In this document: in pieces, positions 1 through 11,101 of the stretch | Numbering within the stretch: the stretch's first letter is position 1 | How the letters are laid out: every line of letters starts with the position of its first letter | Assembly (NCBI GenBank): GCA_026182355.1 | Contig: JAPFBL010000084.1 | Span: 10,581,001 to 10,645,000, forward strand | DNA from: Hermatobates lingyangjiaoensis | Lineage: Eukaryota > Arthropoda > Insecta > Hemiptera > Hermatobatidae | DNA: 64,000 bases | Reading direction: 5' to 3' | Notes under the pieces: generated by a model | The model's input: only the letters and a program-made list of their open reading frames with translations | What the model was told of the DNA's origin: nothing | Database searches by the model: none | Translations under genes and position numbers: made by a program

Positions 1-79
1 CATTTAATATTCTTGTGTAGGTAGCAACGTTTTCCATTTCAATTTACATAGTATCAAACTAAATTTACATTATATAATT

Positions 80-1607
80 TTTTATTTTACTATAAGTAAA
101 GTGCAGTGATTGTGAAAAAATTCGATCTCGAGATTTTGACGGAATTACATGTTTTGAGGTCCCAGAAGTCGTTTTAAGAAGTTTTCATGATGATGTCTGT
201 GTGTGTGGGTGGGTGGGTGAGTGTGTTAGCACTGGTTGTTACCACGCTACGGTCCAGAATCTTTGATGGATCAAGTTGATATTTTACACAAAATTGGGCC
301 TCATAGGGAAGAAGATCCCTATTGTTTGGGAAGAATTATGCTTGATGGGAAAGTCACCGTTTGACAGATCAAAATGAAACTAAGCTTAGAAATAGAATAT
401 TATATGGAAAATGATTTTAACCAATTTTTTTTAAAATTACATTCACCAAAGGGGCGTTAAAGTACGATTTCTGTTTTCAAAAAATGCCTTTTTGACGCTA
501 AACGGCCCATTAAAAACTCATGAAAATTTGATCATAAATGGAGATGATCAATTTTTTGATCCATAAATTAGCAATTCATAAAAAAAAATCATGAAATTTC
601 AATTATGGGAAAGAGCAATAAAGCTATAAAAATTGTTTGTTTATCCTAGACTAAGGGATCACCTGCTATACTTGTCGAATTGTTGATATTTTTTTACAAT
701 GTTTACATTGACTTAGAAATTTTTTGAGCAAAACCACTGAGATAAAATTAAACTATTCTAGTCTAATAGTTCATATTTATTATTTTCAAAAATTAGAAGC
801 TCCCAACTATAAATGATTTAAATTATATTGAATAGCTGGCTTCGACTTTGAGTTGAGTATGTAAACTGGTTAATTACTAATATATTTTTTCCCAATATTC
901 ATTCATGGCAAGCTTATATCAGAGTACAAGACGCAGGTAAAAAGATAACACTCACTCAGAGAAAACTGGTATATATGATTTTCGATAAAGGGGAAGGAAA
1001 ATGATTTTAATAAATACTAAGAAGCCATAAAATTCCCAGAATAATAATGTTATAAAAAACCAAATATGTAAAACATAATTCGAAATGGAAATCTTTCATT
1101 TGAAGATTAATAAATGTAATTATTGTTTATCCTTAATTATACATTATCTAAAACGACATTTTTTCTTGGATGTTTATGATGTTTTAAGAGAAAATAAGAG
1201 TATTTTCCTGATTTGAAATTGAAAATTTGACTTAAACATTCAATGTAGAAGGAGGTCAAGTAAACGATATAAGAAATCCTCTGGCCATTTGAACAAACGC
1301 ATGTACTCTTGTAGGAGATTATTTCGTATCATGAAATTTTCACTTTGGCTTTTAAAAAATGTTATTACTGCTGTAGTTATACCAATGAGATTATTTGCAT
1401 CAGCTGTGGGATGTACAAAAATAAGCTTATATATTGATAAGTCGATCAATCACTATCTGTACTACCTCAAAAATGAAAGACTAATAAGCATCTTCCATTT
1501 AAATGTTTACATTATGCTTAAATTAGACATTATATATTATATACCCAAGAACATTGATATTAAGTTTACTTATAGTAATGTTGAGTGCAGGCCACTCCAG
1601 ATTTTTT
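80..1607 (+). repeat. HER repeat, copy A (hairpin-ended ~1.6 kb family)
   Basis: This is a full-length copy of a dispersed non-coding repeat, called HER here. It starts with a near-perfect hairpin at 84-102 (ATTTTACT-ATA-AGTAAAGT). This is followed by a conserved block (TTTTGAGGTCCCAGAAGTCG) and a GT/GGGT-rich stretch near 200-227. It ends with a GAGTG-CAGGC-CACTC hairpin at 1583-1597. The same order of blocks recurs at 8.2, 37.2, 51.0 and 60.6 kb. No shared open frame runs through the copies, so I read it as a non-autonomous mobile element or other interspersed repeat of unknown class. Confidence 0.85.
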
Positions 1608-1731
1608 CACTAATATGTTATAAACATTTTTCACTAATTTGAAAAGTTATTGCATAGATTATGTACTTTTATTAAAAAGTATATACATATATGATAATCT
1701 CTAATTATTTGTAAAATGACTCAGTCAACGA

Positions 1732-1882
1732 ATTTTTGCTTTACTATGGGTAAAGTATAGTGATCGTGAAAAAGTCGATGTCTAGATTTTAATGGATTTA
1801 CATGTTTTGAGGTCCCCAAATTCGTTTTATGATGTTTTGATATCTGATTGACTAGGTGGGTTATTTGTTGGATTATATGATT
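1732..1882 (+). repeat. HER 5'-end fragment
   Basis: About 150 bp match the first part of HER in the same orientation as copy A. They include the hairpin (CTTTAC-TATGG-GTAAAG), the block GTATAGTGATCGTGAAAAA and the TTTTGAGGTCCC block. The match stops where a (TA)n tract begins near 1886. It lies only ~125 bp beyond the end of copy A, so it could be a second truncated insertion or a local rearrangement. Confidence 0.75.
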
Positions 1883-1883
1883 G

Positions 1884-1885
<2 letters not shown>

Positions 1886-1940
<55 letters not shown>
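1886..1940. repeat. (TA)n microsatellite
   Basis: Uninterrupted TA dinucleotides run for over 50 bases. The tract separates the HER 5' fragment from a Penelope-type terminal repeat. Such tracts bound almost every Penelope-derived block in this window. Confidence 0.95.
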
Positions 1941-1942
<2 letters not shown>

Positions 1943-1968
1943 ATAAAAGTATCGACCGAGGAATAGAA

Positions 1969-2268
1969 ACAAAAGTAAAGTTTATCGGGACTCGGTCAGT
2001 TCCTCAGGTTCAAATTAAACTCTCATTGCCAACGTTTAGGTTGGATTTTACAGTTGCAGTTTGATTTTAACAACAACTGTAGTCTGATGTTGTTAAAATC
2101 CACATACCATTTTTCTTTGTAAAATAATTTATAATGTAATACTTAGTTTTCTGTTTCAAAATTTATACTTCTGCCTATGAAAAAGGTTTTATTTAAAACC
2201 CGAAACGTTAGCAATGAGAGTTAATTTGAACCTGAAGAACTGACCGAGTCCCGATATACTTTACTTTC

Positions 2269-2270
<2 letters not shown>
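1969..2270. repeat. Inverted pair of Penelope-type terminal repeats
   Basis: An arm at about 1971-2040 (containing ACTCGGTCAGTTCCTCAGG) is repeated in reverse complement at about 2199-2268 (CTGAAGAACTGACCGAGT). About 160 bp lie between them, and (TA)n tracts lie outside both arms. The right arm contains CCCGAAACGTTAGCAATGAG, a degenerate relative of the hammerhead-like core in other Penelope ends. A better preserved pair of the same family sits at 10.16-10.36 kb. Confidence 0.7.
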
Positions 2271-2306
<36 letters not shown>

Positions 2307-2744
2307 TATTCCTAATATTCATCATGTATGATGTAAGCCTCTATGTATGTGGCTTACATTAGAGGCAGAAACCTAAAACTCCAAAAAAACCCCGACCTCA
2401 CACAAGAAAAATAGTCTAGTCATTTGGTCATGAAATAAGCAATTATATATATATCAAGATTTCACAATAAAAATGTGAAATTAATTTCTAAACCACTGTA
2501 AAAAAATCAGAATAATTGTTAAGATTTTCAACGAAAACAAGTAATACTGATGCAAATTATCACTTATGGTAGTTTAGAAATTTTGCACTAAACGCTGGTT
2601 TGTAATTGTTAGAATACATGAATTTTACTAGTCATTCTTTTGGTGAACTCTTAGATTTAACACCTCATAAATGGAAGAAAGCAGTAAGAACTCTGGAAAA
2701 GCTGTCCAAAAAATGCGAAAGAAAGGAAATAAGGGAAGCTATGT

Positions 2745-2950
2745 ATATATATATATATATATATAAAGATTTCACATAAACACGTGAAATAACAATCAAT
2801 GATCAAACCACAATATGAAAATGGGAAAACAAAACTAAGATTTTTCAACCGTAACAAGTGGTCTTCGTCAGAGTCAAAAACCCAACTGATTTTAGATCTT
2901 AGTCTTGTTTTTCCATTTTCATATTGTGGTTTGATCATTGATATATATAT
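2745..2950 (-). repeat. Penelope-type end with hammerhead-like motif, folded back
   Basis: On the minus strand, 2833-2874 reads GACTCTGACGAAGACC, then a short stem-loop, then GGTTGAAA and TTAGT. This is the CUGANGA...GAAA arrangement of a minimal hammerhead ribozyme, as known from Penelope terminal repeats. The sequence outside the core (TTTCATATTGTGGTTTGATC) reappears inverted at 2918-2939, so two ends face each other. (TA)n lies on both sides. Confidence 0.7.
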
Positions 2951-3148
2951 AAACGAGTTCAAAATCGAAGAAGAGTAACACACAAAGTAAAGAAACACAC
3001 TTTCAAACTCAAATTTTTGGGCATTCCGTCTTCAAGAGAAAAGAGAAAGTGAGACCACGCACGTTGTAGAAGGAAAGACAAGTAACTGTACACATATTGT
3101 CCAGTTTGTATTGTCTTTCCGATTTTTAATTATATATATATATATATT
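2943..3148 (-). repeat. Penelope-type terminal repeat, second family
   Basis: This block lies between two (TA)n tracts. On the minus strand it reads CACTTTC (3045-3051), a TTGAAGACGG core, and GAAAGTG (2998-3004). The two 7-base segments pair perfectly and would close stem I of a hammerhead-like fold. The GAAA box is altered to CAAAA. A related copy lies at 28.64-28.78 kb, sharing the edge ACGAGTTCAAAATCGAAGAA. Confidence 0.6.
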
Positions 3149-3470
3149 AGTATATTTTGGTAGTAGTTCTTCTGAAAGCATGTTTTGTTGAACACGACCG
3201 AATATCTTCTGTCAATAAGTTTCTTCTCATTAACTTCTAGTTGCCTGCATATTGATTGTTCCAGGTAATCACTGATTCTTGTCGACGCATGTCGACTGTC
3301 CGCTGTAGTCATTTTCAAGACCATAAATCAATAGACCAACGCCCAACGAGATTTTCCTGTATTTGTGTATTTTTATACACATTAAAACACACTGCTTGAC
3401 GGTTCATATGAAAAACAAAATATAAAAACTATTTAGTTTGAAAAAGCAAAGAAGTAGGTACGAATCACCT

Positions 3471-3511
3471 ACGTAGCGTGATTCGGAGGTATTCATTGAA
3501 TCACGCTACGA
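3471..3511. repeat. Perfect hairpin, 13 bp arms
   Basis: CGTAGCGTGATTC at 3472-3484 is followed after 13 bases by its exact reverse complement GAATCACGCTACG at 3498-3510. The arms are GC-richer than the surroundings. It may be the centre or end of a small foldback element. Confidence 0.85.
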
Positions 3512-5103
3512 GTACCTTATTTTAGTTTATCACAAAACTGATCAAGTACACATTCCGTCTGGTTATAGACATTTTTATATATGTGACCCTTTAAGAGATA
3601 ATAGATCAAGTTTTTATGAAAACTTAAGTTCTTAACTTTAATATGGAATTAAAATTTGCTTCAACTTTCAAATTTCATATGTATGGATTAAAAATGTGGA
3701 GTGATCGACCCACATTTAACTTTACTATAAGAAATGATAATATTTAATTTGTTGATAATCAAATTGAGTTTTTGTTTTATTTTAATGTGTCTATCGTGAT
3801 GAAGTTATAAAATACCTTGTAGGGACGGTTTAACAAAACTGTAGCTTATAAATTTAATGATTTTATTTCTTATATTTTATATAGTTATATTTATATATAT
3901 TATATTATATAATATATATTATATTATATATAGTTAGTCAGCTATAACAATTTCAAATCATTGATTTAGAATATTATATAGTTCTTGTTATTAGGATCTA
4001 CCATACTAAGACTGATTAGACCTGAGGAGACTATTTGAACTCGTTCGTAGCGCTACCGTATGTGTATCTAGCTTCCCTATTTCCCTTTCAATATCAGCTT
4101 TGCATTTAAATTTCTTTATTCTACTTCAAAATTTTCCTTAAACAATTATTTTTGACCTCTGTTGGTTTCCGCAAAACCAAAGTTTTCCTCAACTTCCAGA
4201 CTAAATATGCATTATTCGTAACATTAAGTGCATGTTGCATAAATAATAGTTAAGAAACAAATTACGTTTAGATATTCTACTTAAATTTATAAATCCTTCT
4301 TTAAAAAGTTAAAGTATTTTCTTACAAATGTGTATCCAGTAAAAAACCTTTTATATTTCAACTAATTTTTCATAAATTTTTCCAGCATAGTCCGATCGGA
4401 TTACTGCCTCATCCCCTCTATTCCCTTGTTTCCAGGTACCCATATAAGAGTAACTTATTTTTACTGGCTTCATTATTCTATTTTATCACATCAGTATATC
4501 AAACTAGAGTCCTTTTCTTAAAATCAAGAAGCTTTCTATCAAGGAGATCATTCGTAATCACCTCAGCAGCCCGTGTAAAATCTGTTCTTAAACTAAATAT
4601 TCTTCGCGTTAGCATTGCATTAATCCATTCTGAAGTTTCTAGATAAAGGAGTCGATATATTTCTGCTGATTCAATGGATAGCAAGAATGTGCTACCATAA
4701 GTTTCTTTTTAGTAGTCCAAAGTAGTTCTTTTAACCCTTCAGACATTTTTTTTGTTCGTATGAATTTTCGGTACATATTCTGTTGTGGTATGCCATCCCT
4801 TGTGAGGATGGCCTTTTTACCTAAAAGTTCTCATCTTCCTACAAATATTAATTTTGTCATTTTTAATGTAATATTGCTCATCTAATATTGTAAACATATG
4901 AAATATTGGTATTATGATAATGTCTAATAATAAATAATAATTTTTTAAAGCCACACTAGTAGCAGCTTACAAACAGCAACTGTATTGTCATAAAAAGTGA
5001 AATAGTGCTTTTATCTTGCTCCGATATAACCAAAATAATTAAGTTCTTAAGGCCACGAATATATATTAGAAACAACGTCCAAACCACAATAAGAAATGAG
5101 AAA

Positions 5104-5155
5104 AAAAGACTCAGATCTTTCAACCATAACAAGCTGTCTTCGTCAGAGTCAAATC
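5104..5155 (-). repeat. Penelope-type end with hammerhead-like motif
   Basis: The minus strand reads GACTCTGACGAAGACAGC, then TATGGTTGAAAGATC and GAGTC. This is the same family as the ends at 2.84, 10.0, 40.4, 40.6 and 43.15 kb. The flanking phrases (CCACAATAAGAAATGAG) are shared with them. Confidence 0.7.
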
Positions 5156-6359
5156 CCAAGTGACGTTGAATGTTATTTCAAGTGTCTATTGTGAAATCTT
5201 GTTATATATTAGAATATATGCTTGATATATGATATATGTCGAAAGGTACGACATGTAAACTGATTGAAACTTTCTTGCTTGTCAAACATTCTTCGGGCTA
5301 AAGAGCATCATAAAATGTATGGTTGTTTGGCTAGAATTTACTAGAATTTACCTATAACTGTGAACGTTTTCTTCTTTAATGACCTTGAAAATATAAGAAG
5401 AGATAAATATTCTAAAATTAAAATTATTTATCCATGTGTGCGTACTTTGGAAAATTTTAATTTGATTTTTTTAATTCAAAAGACTCACACTTACTTATTA
5501 TATATGCTCCATATAATATAATATTATATATTATAATATAGATTATCATAGTATAATGTAACATAGCTCTATTATATAATTGAAGGATTTATGTTAAGTA
5601 ATGCAAAGTAGTTAGAAAGTAAGAGAGTAGTCACTTTAGCGATACATTATTATTTGTATTTTTAACTCAATTGATAAAACAAGATTTTTACGGCTTTCAT
5701 GCAAGAATAACAGGTAAGCTCTTGAATATGGAAACTCATCATAAGCGTGATAAGTAAATAAATATAGAGTGATAAATACAAACTTTCTTCATAATTCAAG
5801 TGTGAAGAAATGTGACAAAGTAGACAACACAAAACGTGTTCTTTTACTTCAATATTAAAATATTATTAATTTTAATTTTTAAATTAAAATTATAAAAACT
5901 TTATTTTATTATTATTTATTGTATTAATTGTAATAAAAACCTTATTGTATTATTTTTGTTTAATTTTACCAGTTAAAAGACGGATAGTTGAATAAAAATG
6001 GAAATACTTCACTATTGACATATTATCCAAATACAATGTTGTTATACTAAGTGTACACGGTTTGTTTTATGTCAAATTTCATTATAATGCGTCAAACACA
6101 GAGACGTGTAGGGTTGGTGACCAAAATGTGAGTGACCAGATACAACATGCTCCCACTTACACACACTACTGACAATGTATCAAAATTGTTTCTAGGATCT
6201 GATAAAATGACATTTTTTTCAAAAACTCTAAATTAGTTTACTCTGCTATTAATTAAATAAATTTATTTTCCCAGATATAAATCTTTATGAAAGAATAAGT
6301 GAGGATATATTTGTCTTAAAGGTTTTTCATTGCATAGCATAAAACTAAAAAGGAGTTTC

Positions 6360-6391
6360 TTTAGTATCCTTGTGACTGTAAGGATACTAAA
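6360..6391. repeat. Perfect hairpin, 12 bp arms
   Basis: TTTAGTATCCTT (6360-6371) and AAGGATACTAAA (6380-6391) pair perfectly across an 8-base loop. No coding frame lies alongside and no U-tract context is present. I cannot assign a role. Confidence 0.8.
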
Positions 6392-8218
6392 ACTTAGTAA
6401 GGATTTATAATTTATATTTATTTATAATTTAATTATAATTTATATTTTTAAATTAATATTTATAATTCATTATATCTCTTTATTACAATATAAAACATTG
6501 CCAGTAAAACTATATGTCTGGCATTGTCTGAAAAGAGCATTAAATACAAATTATGGTTAGGGTTAATGTATCAGGTGATATATTAAAATGGAGAGGGAGA
6601 GAATGTAAGAGAACTTTAAATTTGTAAGTAGAATGAGAAGCGGAAAATGGAGAGAAGAAGAGAATCTTAAAGAGCAAGAAAGTAAATCAGTTTCACAAGA
6701 TAACGTATGGTAAATACCGCTATTCATAATTACAAATACAGTACAAACCTTAATAATAAACAATACTGTACATGTAATGTGGATAATATTACTTGAACAA
6801 TAAATACATGCAAGAATACATGTTTTATTAATCTACTAAATTTACAACAGAGACCATCTAGGTGTGAGGAAGATGGTCAGTCGTACTGCGAAGTTTTACT
6901 CATCATACGAGACAAAAATTCTTACGAATGACTATTCAAAAAGCGAATTATTCGTACAAGGGAGCGCTCGTACTACAAACTTCTACTGTGTAATAAATAG
7001 CAATAATGAGATTATGTAGTGTTCAATAAACTTAAATCATAGAGTGAGATTAATTCATTCTTCTTGTGATGTACGTTAGGGGTTTGATCCTTCCTCAAAT
7101 ATCAACACGGTCCACATAAAGTATTTACTGTCATGAGACATAAGTTTACATGGAGTGTACTATTTGTGGCAATCAAACATTTGAAAACTAATTGCAGACA
7201 AAGTAAACAACTGTTAAACAAATTGTGATCCTATGAGAATAGAAACCAATTATAATTTCAAATTCTTCTGAAACATTAATAGATAGTGAAGTGGAAATAA
7301 AACGTATCTAAAGTTTACTTTGCGTAAAGTACATCGATCTTTTTTGTATGGTATTAACGAATTATAATTATGATAATTCTCCCAAAAAGATATACATATT
7401 ATATAAAAATACCAAATATTCATAGTTTTTGTATACATACCTCCGAGTGATAAGAGTTGGAAAATATTCGTCTAATTATTAACCTTGTCATATTGAAGAC
7501 AATATACAAATAATCCTAATAATAACAATAGTAAATTGGTGTGCGTTCAACGTTTAACTGGAAAACTGACTGATTATTGGATCAGTGGCAGTGAATGTTA
7601 ATAAGGTCAAACGGAATACGTAGTTAAATGGCAGTAACTGTCAAGGTCGAGCATGTGACGACGCCTCTGGGCAATGCATAATTGCTAACTGATTGAGAGA
7701 AGGTGAATGGGCCTTCAGATTTCTACTATCCAATCCCTACCTCGTCTCCACAAGAGCAAAACATTGTTTGCGCAATCCCTTCCAGCGTCACTTTGATAAC
7801 GCCTAAACGACTGCTGCTCATCAAATGTCCTACTAAATACTCTTCAACTTGTCTCCAAATATCATTATTTTTTAATTAATTCATAACTGTTGTTAAACAA
7901 ATTCATTTTCAAGTGCTCTTGTAAAAACTGCACTTCAACTTAAAAATGTCATATATGCTGAAGTCATAGGAAATTGAGTGAGTGTACCTAATACTTCTTT
8001 GTTCAAATATGGATACAGAAATTTATTTGGTATGCAACAACCTTTAATATATTGTATTATTATGTAATTTTTTCAGCAAATTACTTTATGAAAATATTGT
8101 TGTAATAATGACTAGACTAGCAAAAACATTATTTTTGTAATGAAGTAGGCATTTAACAACAGCTAGTAGGTAGTAAAGCAGCCCCTTAAATATCAAAATT
8201 CATCTAAAATTTATAAAA

Positions 8219-9832
8219 AAAATTTGGAGTGTCCTGCACTCAACTTTATTATAAATAAACTTAATATCAATGTTCTTGGGTATACAATATATAATGTCTC
8301 ATTTAAGCATAATGTAAACATTTAAATGGGAGATACTTATTAGTCTTTCATTTTTGAGGTAGTACAGATAGTGATTGATCGACTTATCAATTTTTATACA
8401 TCCCACAGCTGATGCAAATAATCTCATTAGTATAACTACAGCAGTAATAACATTTTTTAAAAGCCAAAGTGAAAATTTCTTGATATGAAATAATCTCCTA
8501 CAAGAGAATGGCGTTTGTTCAAATAGCTAGTGGATTTCTTATATAGTTTACTTGATCTCCTTCTACATTGAATATTTAGTCAAATGGTCAAATTTAAATC
8601 AGGAAAATACTCTTATTTTCTCTGAAAAACATCATAAACGTCGAAGAAAAAATGTCGTTTTAAGATAATTTATAATTAAGTATATACAATAATTACATTT
8701 ATTAATCTTCAAACGAAAGATTTCCATTTCGAATTATGTTTTACATTTTTGTTTTTTTATAAAGTTATTATACTGGGAATTTTATGGCTTCTTAGTATAT
8801 ATTAAAATCATTTTCCTTCCCCTTTATCGAAAATCATATATACCAATTTTCTCTGAGTGAGTGTTATCTTTTTTCCTGCGTCTTGTTTTCTGTTATAAGC
8901 TTCCTATGAATGTATATTGGGAAAAAATATATTAGTAATTAGCCAGTCTACATACTCAACTCAAAGTCGAAGCCAGCTATTCAATATATTTTAAATCATT
9001 TATAGTTGGGAGCTTCTAATTTTTGAAAATAATCAATATGAACTATTAGACTAGAATAGTTTAATTTTATCTCAGTGGTTTTGCTCAAAAAATTTCTAAG
9101 TCAATGTAAACATTGTAATAAAATATAAAAAATTGAAGAAGTATAGCAGGTGATCCCTTAGTCTAGGATAAACAAACAGTTTTTATGGCTTTTTGCTCTT
9201 TGACGTGATTGAAATTTCATGATTTTTTTTTATGAATTGCTAATTTTTTGTCCCATTTTTCGTCAAAATTTCATGATTTTTTTAATGAGCCATTTAGCGT
9301 CAAAAATACATTTTCTGAAAACAGAAATCGTACTTTAACGCCCCCTTGGTGAATGTAATTTTAAAAAAAATTAGTTAAAATCATTTTCCATATAATGTTC
9401 TATTTCTAAACATAGTTTCATTTTGATCTGTCAAACGGTATGCCTTGTATCGCTCTCACAATCTTTGAGATTGAATTATAAGTCAAAATTTTTACATTTC
9501 ATTGAAAAAAAAAAATATTTCCCGTCGTTTTAAAATTCTGTGTATATTTTTCGTTTGTTTAATATGTTAAATGAATTCAATATTTCAAATGACACTATGA
9601 GGCCCATTTTAAGTAAAATATCAACTTGATCCACCAAAGATTCTGGACCGTAGCGTGGTTAACAAGCAATTCTAACACACTCACCCACCCACACACCCAG
9701 AGATGCGTGGTTTCTTTTTCGATTAGACATCATCAAAAAAAATTCATAAAACGACTGTTGGGACCTCAAAACATATAATTCCGTCAAAATCTCCAGATCG
9801 AATTTTTTCACGATCACGATAAGTAAAAAGGA
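8219..9832 (-). repeat. HER repeat, copy B
   Basis: This full-length HER copy is inverted relative to copy A. Its 3' edge (GGAGTGTCCTGCACTC, hairpin GAGTG...CACTC) is at 8225-8240. Its 5' edge lies near 9830, where the terminal hairpin has lost one arm (CACGATAAGTAAAAAGG). Internal blocks follow the order of copy A, including GGACCGTAGCGTGG and GACCTCAAAACAT. There is no coding frame. Confidence 0.85.
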
Positions 9833-9997
9833 AAACTTTTTTTACTCATTAGCTATCATAGTTAAATGATCATTCTAAATGTTCAATAAACATTGAAGTT
9901 CAATTTGTTCAAAAAACAACCATAATTCGTATTTTAAAACCAACCATCGTGATAAAAATAAAAATTTCCAATTTTTTTGAAGTCAGACGTTGGGTTT

Positions 9998-10040
9998 GAC
10001 TCTGACGAAGACCGCTTGTTACGGTAGAAAGATCTTAGTC
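9998..10040 (+). ncRNA. Hammerhead-ribozyme-like motif of a Penelope end
   Basis: GACT (stem I side) is followed by CTGACGA, a stem II hairpin (GACCG...CGGTA), GAAA, and AGTC closing stem I. Hammerhead motifs of this minimal type are documented in the terminal repeats of Penelope-like retroelements. The last stem II pair is damaged here (TAGAAA instead of TTGAAA), so cleavage activity is uncertain. Confidence 0.55.
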
Positions 10041-10163
10041 TTGTTTTCCCATTTCTTATTGTGGTTTGATCATTGATTGTTATTTGACGTGTTTATGTGA
10101 AATCTTTTTATATATGTATATATATATATAACAGATTCAATAATATATCGACCGTTTGATAGA

Positions 10164-10356
10164 ATAGGTGTGTTCTCTAATCGGGGTTCGGTCAATTTTC
10201 CAGAATAAAAAATCAAACTCTCGTTGCCAACGTTTCGGTTTGTTTCTTTGTAGGCCTATCAAAAAGGTTTTTAATAAAACCGGAACGTTGGCAACGAGAG
10301 TTTGATTTTTTATCCTGGAAAATTGACCGAACTCCGATTAGAGAACACACCTATAC
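10164..10356. repeat. Inverted pair of Penelope-type terminal repeats
   Basis: The left arm at 10164-10238 and the right arm at 10279-10355 are nearly exact reverse complements. They share TCGTTGCCAACGTT and ACACACCTAT. The 40 bp centre includes AAAAAGGTTTTTAATAAAACC and then GGAACGTTGG, a decayed hammerhead-like core. (TA)n tracts lie just outside both arms. Confidence 0.75.
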
Positions 10357-10380
10357 ATATATATATATATATATATATAT

Positions 10381-10830
10381 TCTTACTCTCTTTCAACTCT
10401 TTATTTAATATATCTTTTCTAGTTTACTATTAATCTTAATTATTATTATTATTATTATTAACATTATTATTATTATTAATTTTCTTAATCTATTTATTCT
10501 CTATTAGTCCAGTTATACTGTTGACCTTTCAACTCTTTTATTCTAACCGCTTGTTTCTTGTTCATTATTGACCTTTGACCTTCTCTTTATATTAACCTGT
10601 ACTAGCCTTTTAATCTATTTATAGCAATGACTAAGCATGAGTCATCGACTTTAATTTAACATGTCACTTGGCCAACTCCTTTTCCAATTGAACCCTGTTA
10701 GCAGGAGGTTAGTTCGTAGGATCGAATCTCTTAGTCTTAAGATCGTGAATGCGGTTAATTTTAATGATACTTGTTTAAAAGAGGATCTGCTGCCTATTTA
10801 TACCAATATATATATATATATATATATAAA
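10381..10830 (+). pseudogene. Possible Penelope-like element 5' fragment (N-terminal coding piece)
   Basis: This block lies between (TA)n tracts at ~10356-10380 and ~10807-10828. It starts with TTA-rich, pyrimidine-rich sequence and then an ATG at 10661 that opens about 50 codons before entering the TA tract. The peptide (RRLVRRIESLSLKIVNA, then LLPIYTN) reminds me of the basic N-terminal region ahead of the RT in Penelope proteins. That is a motif impression, not a proven match. The frame is cut off by the microsatellite. Confidence 0.35.
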
Positions 10831-10886
10831 TATTATCAACAGAAAAACGATCCACAAAGGACAACAAACGTTTCATATTAAACTAT

Positions 10887-11101
10887 AGACACAGAGTAAA
10901 GATATGAACACACTTACAGTTTCTAATTTTTGGTTGAACCGTCATCAGGAGAGTAGAGATAGGGACACTAAGAGCACTTGCGAATCGACGGTTGGAGACC
11001 CTCACTTCGCAAGTACGCTTGGCCTCCCTATCTCTACTCTCCTGATGACGGTTCAATCGAAAATTAGAGAGTGTAAGTGTGGTCGTACACTGTGTCTATA
11101 G
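10887..11101. repeat. Palindromic pair of Penelope ends, two hammerhead-like motifs
   Basis: Arms at 10887-10984 and 11006-11100 are near-exact reverse complements. They face each other over a ~20 bp centre. The right arm contains CTCCTGATGACGG, then TCAATCGAAAATTAGAGA (plus strand, 11039-11068). The left arm carries the same core on the minus strand, with GAAA changed to CAAA. A single-sided relative lies at 41.58 kb. Confidence 0.75.

Larger units (their letters stand above)
3149..8218. other. Anonymous AT-rich DNA, no gene recognised
   Basis: No long open frame and no familiar protein motif was found here. It holds small inverted repeats (3472-3510 and 6360-6391), a Penelope-type end (5.1 kb) and TA-rich runs at 3880-3940 and 5510-5550. 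A GC-richer patch at 7600-7880 has about 45 stop-free codons on the minus strand, which I could not assign. Confidence 0.6.

Noticed and set aside
1721..1972. Open frames rich in IYIYIY repeats (for example 1721-1972, 44664-45044, 55515-55982, 55821-56081)
   Set aside because: These are translations of (TA)n or (TTA)n tracts joined to short unique flanks.
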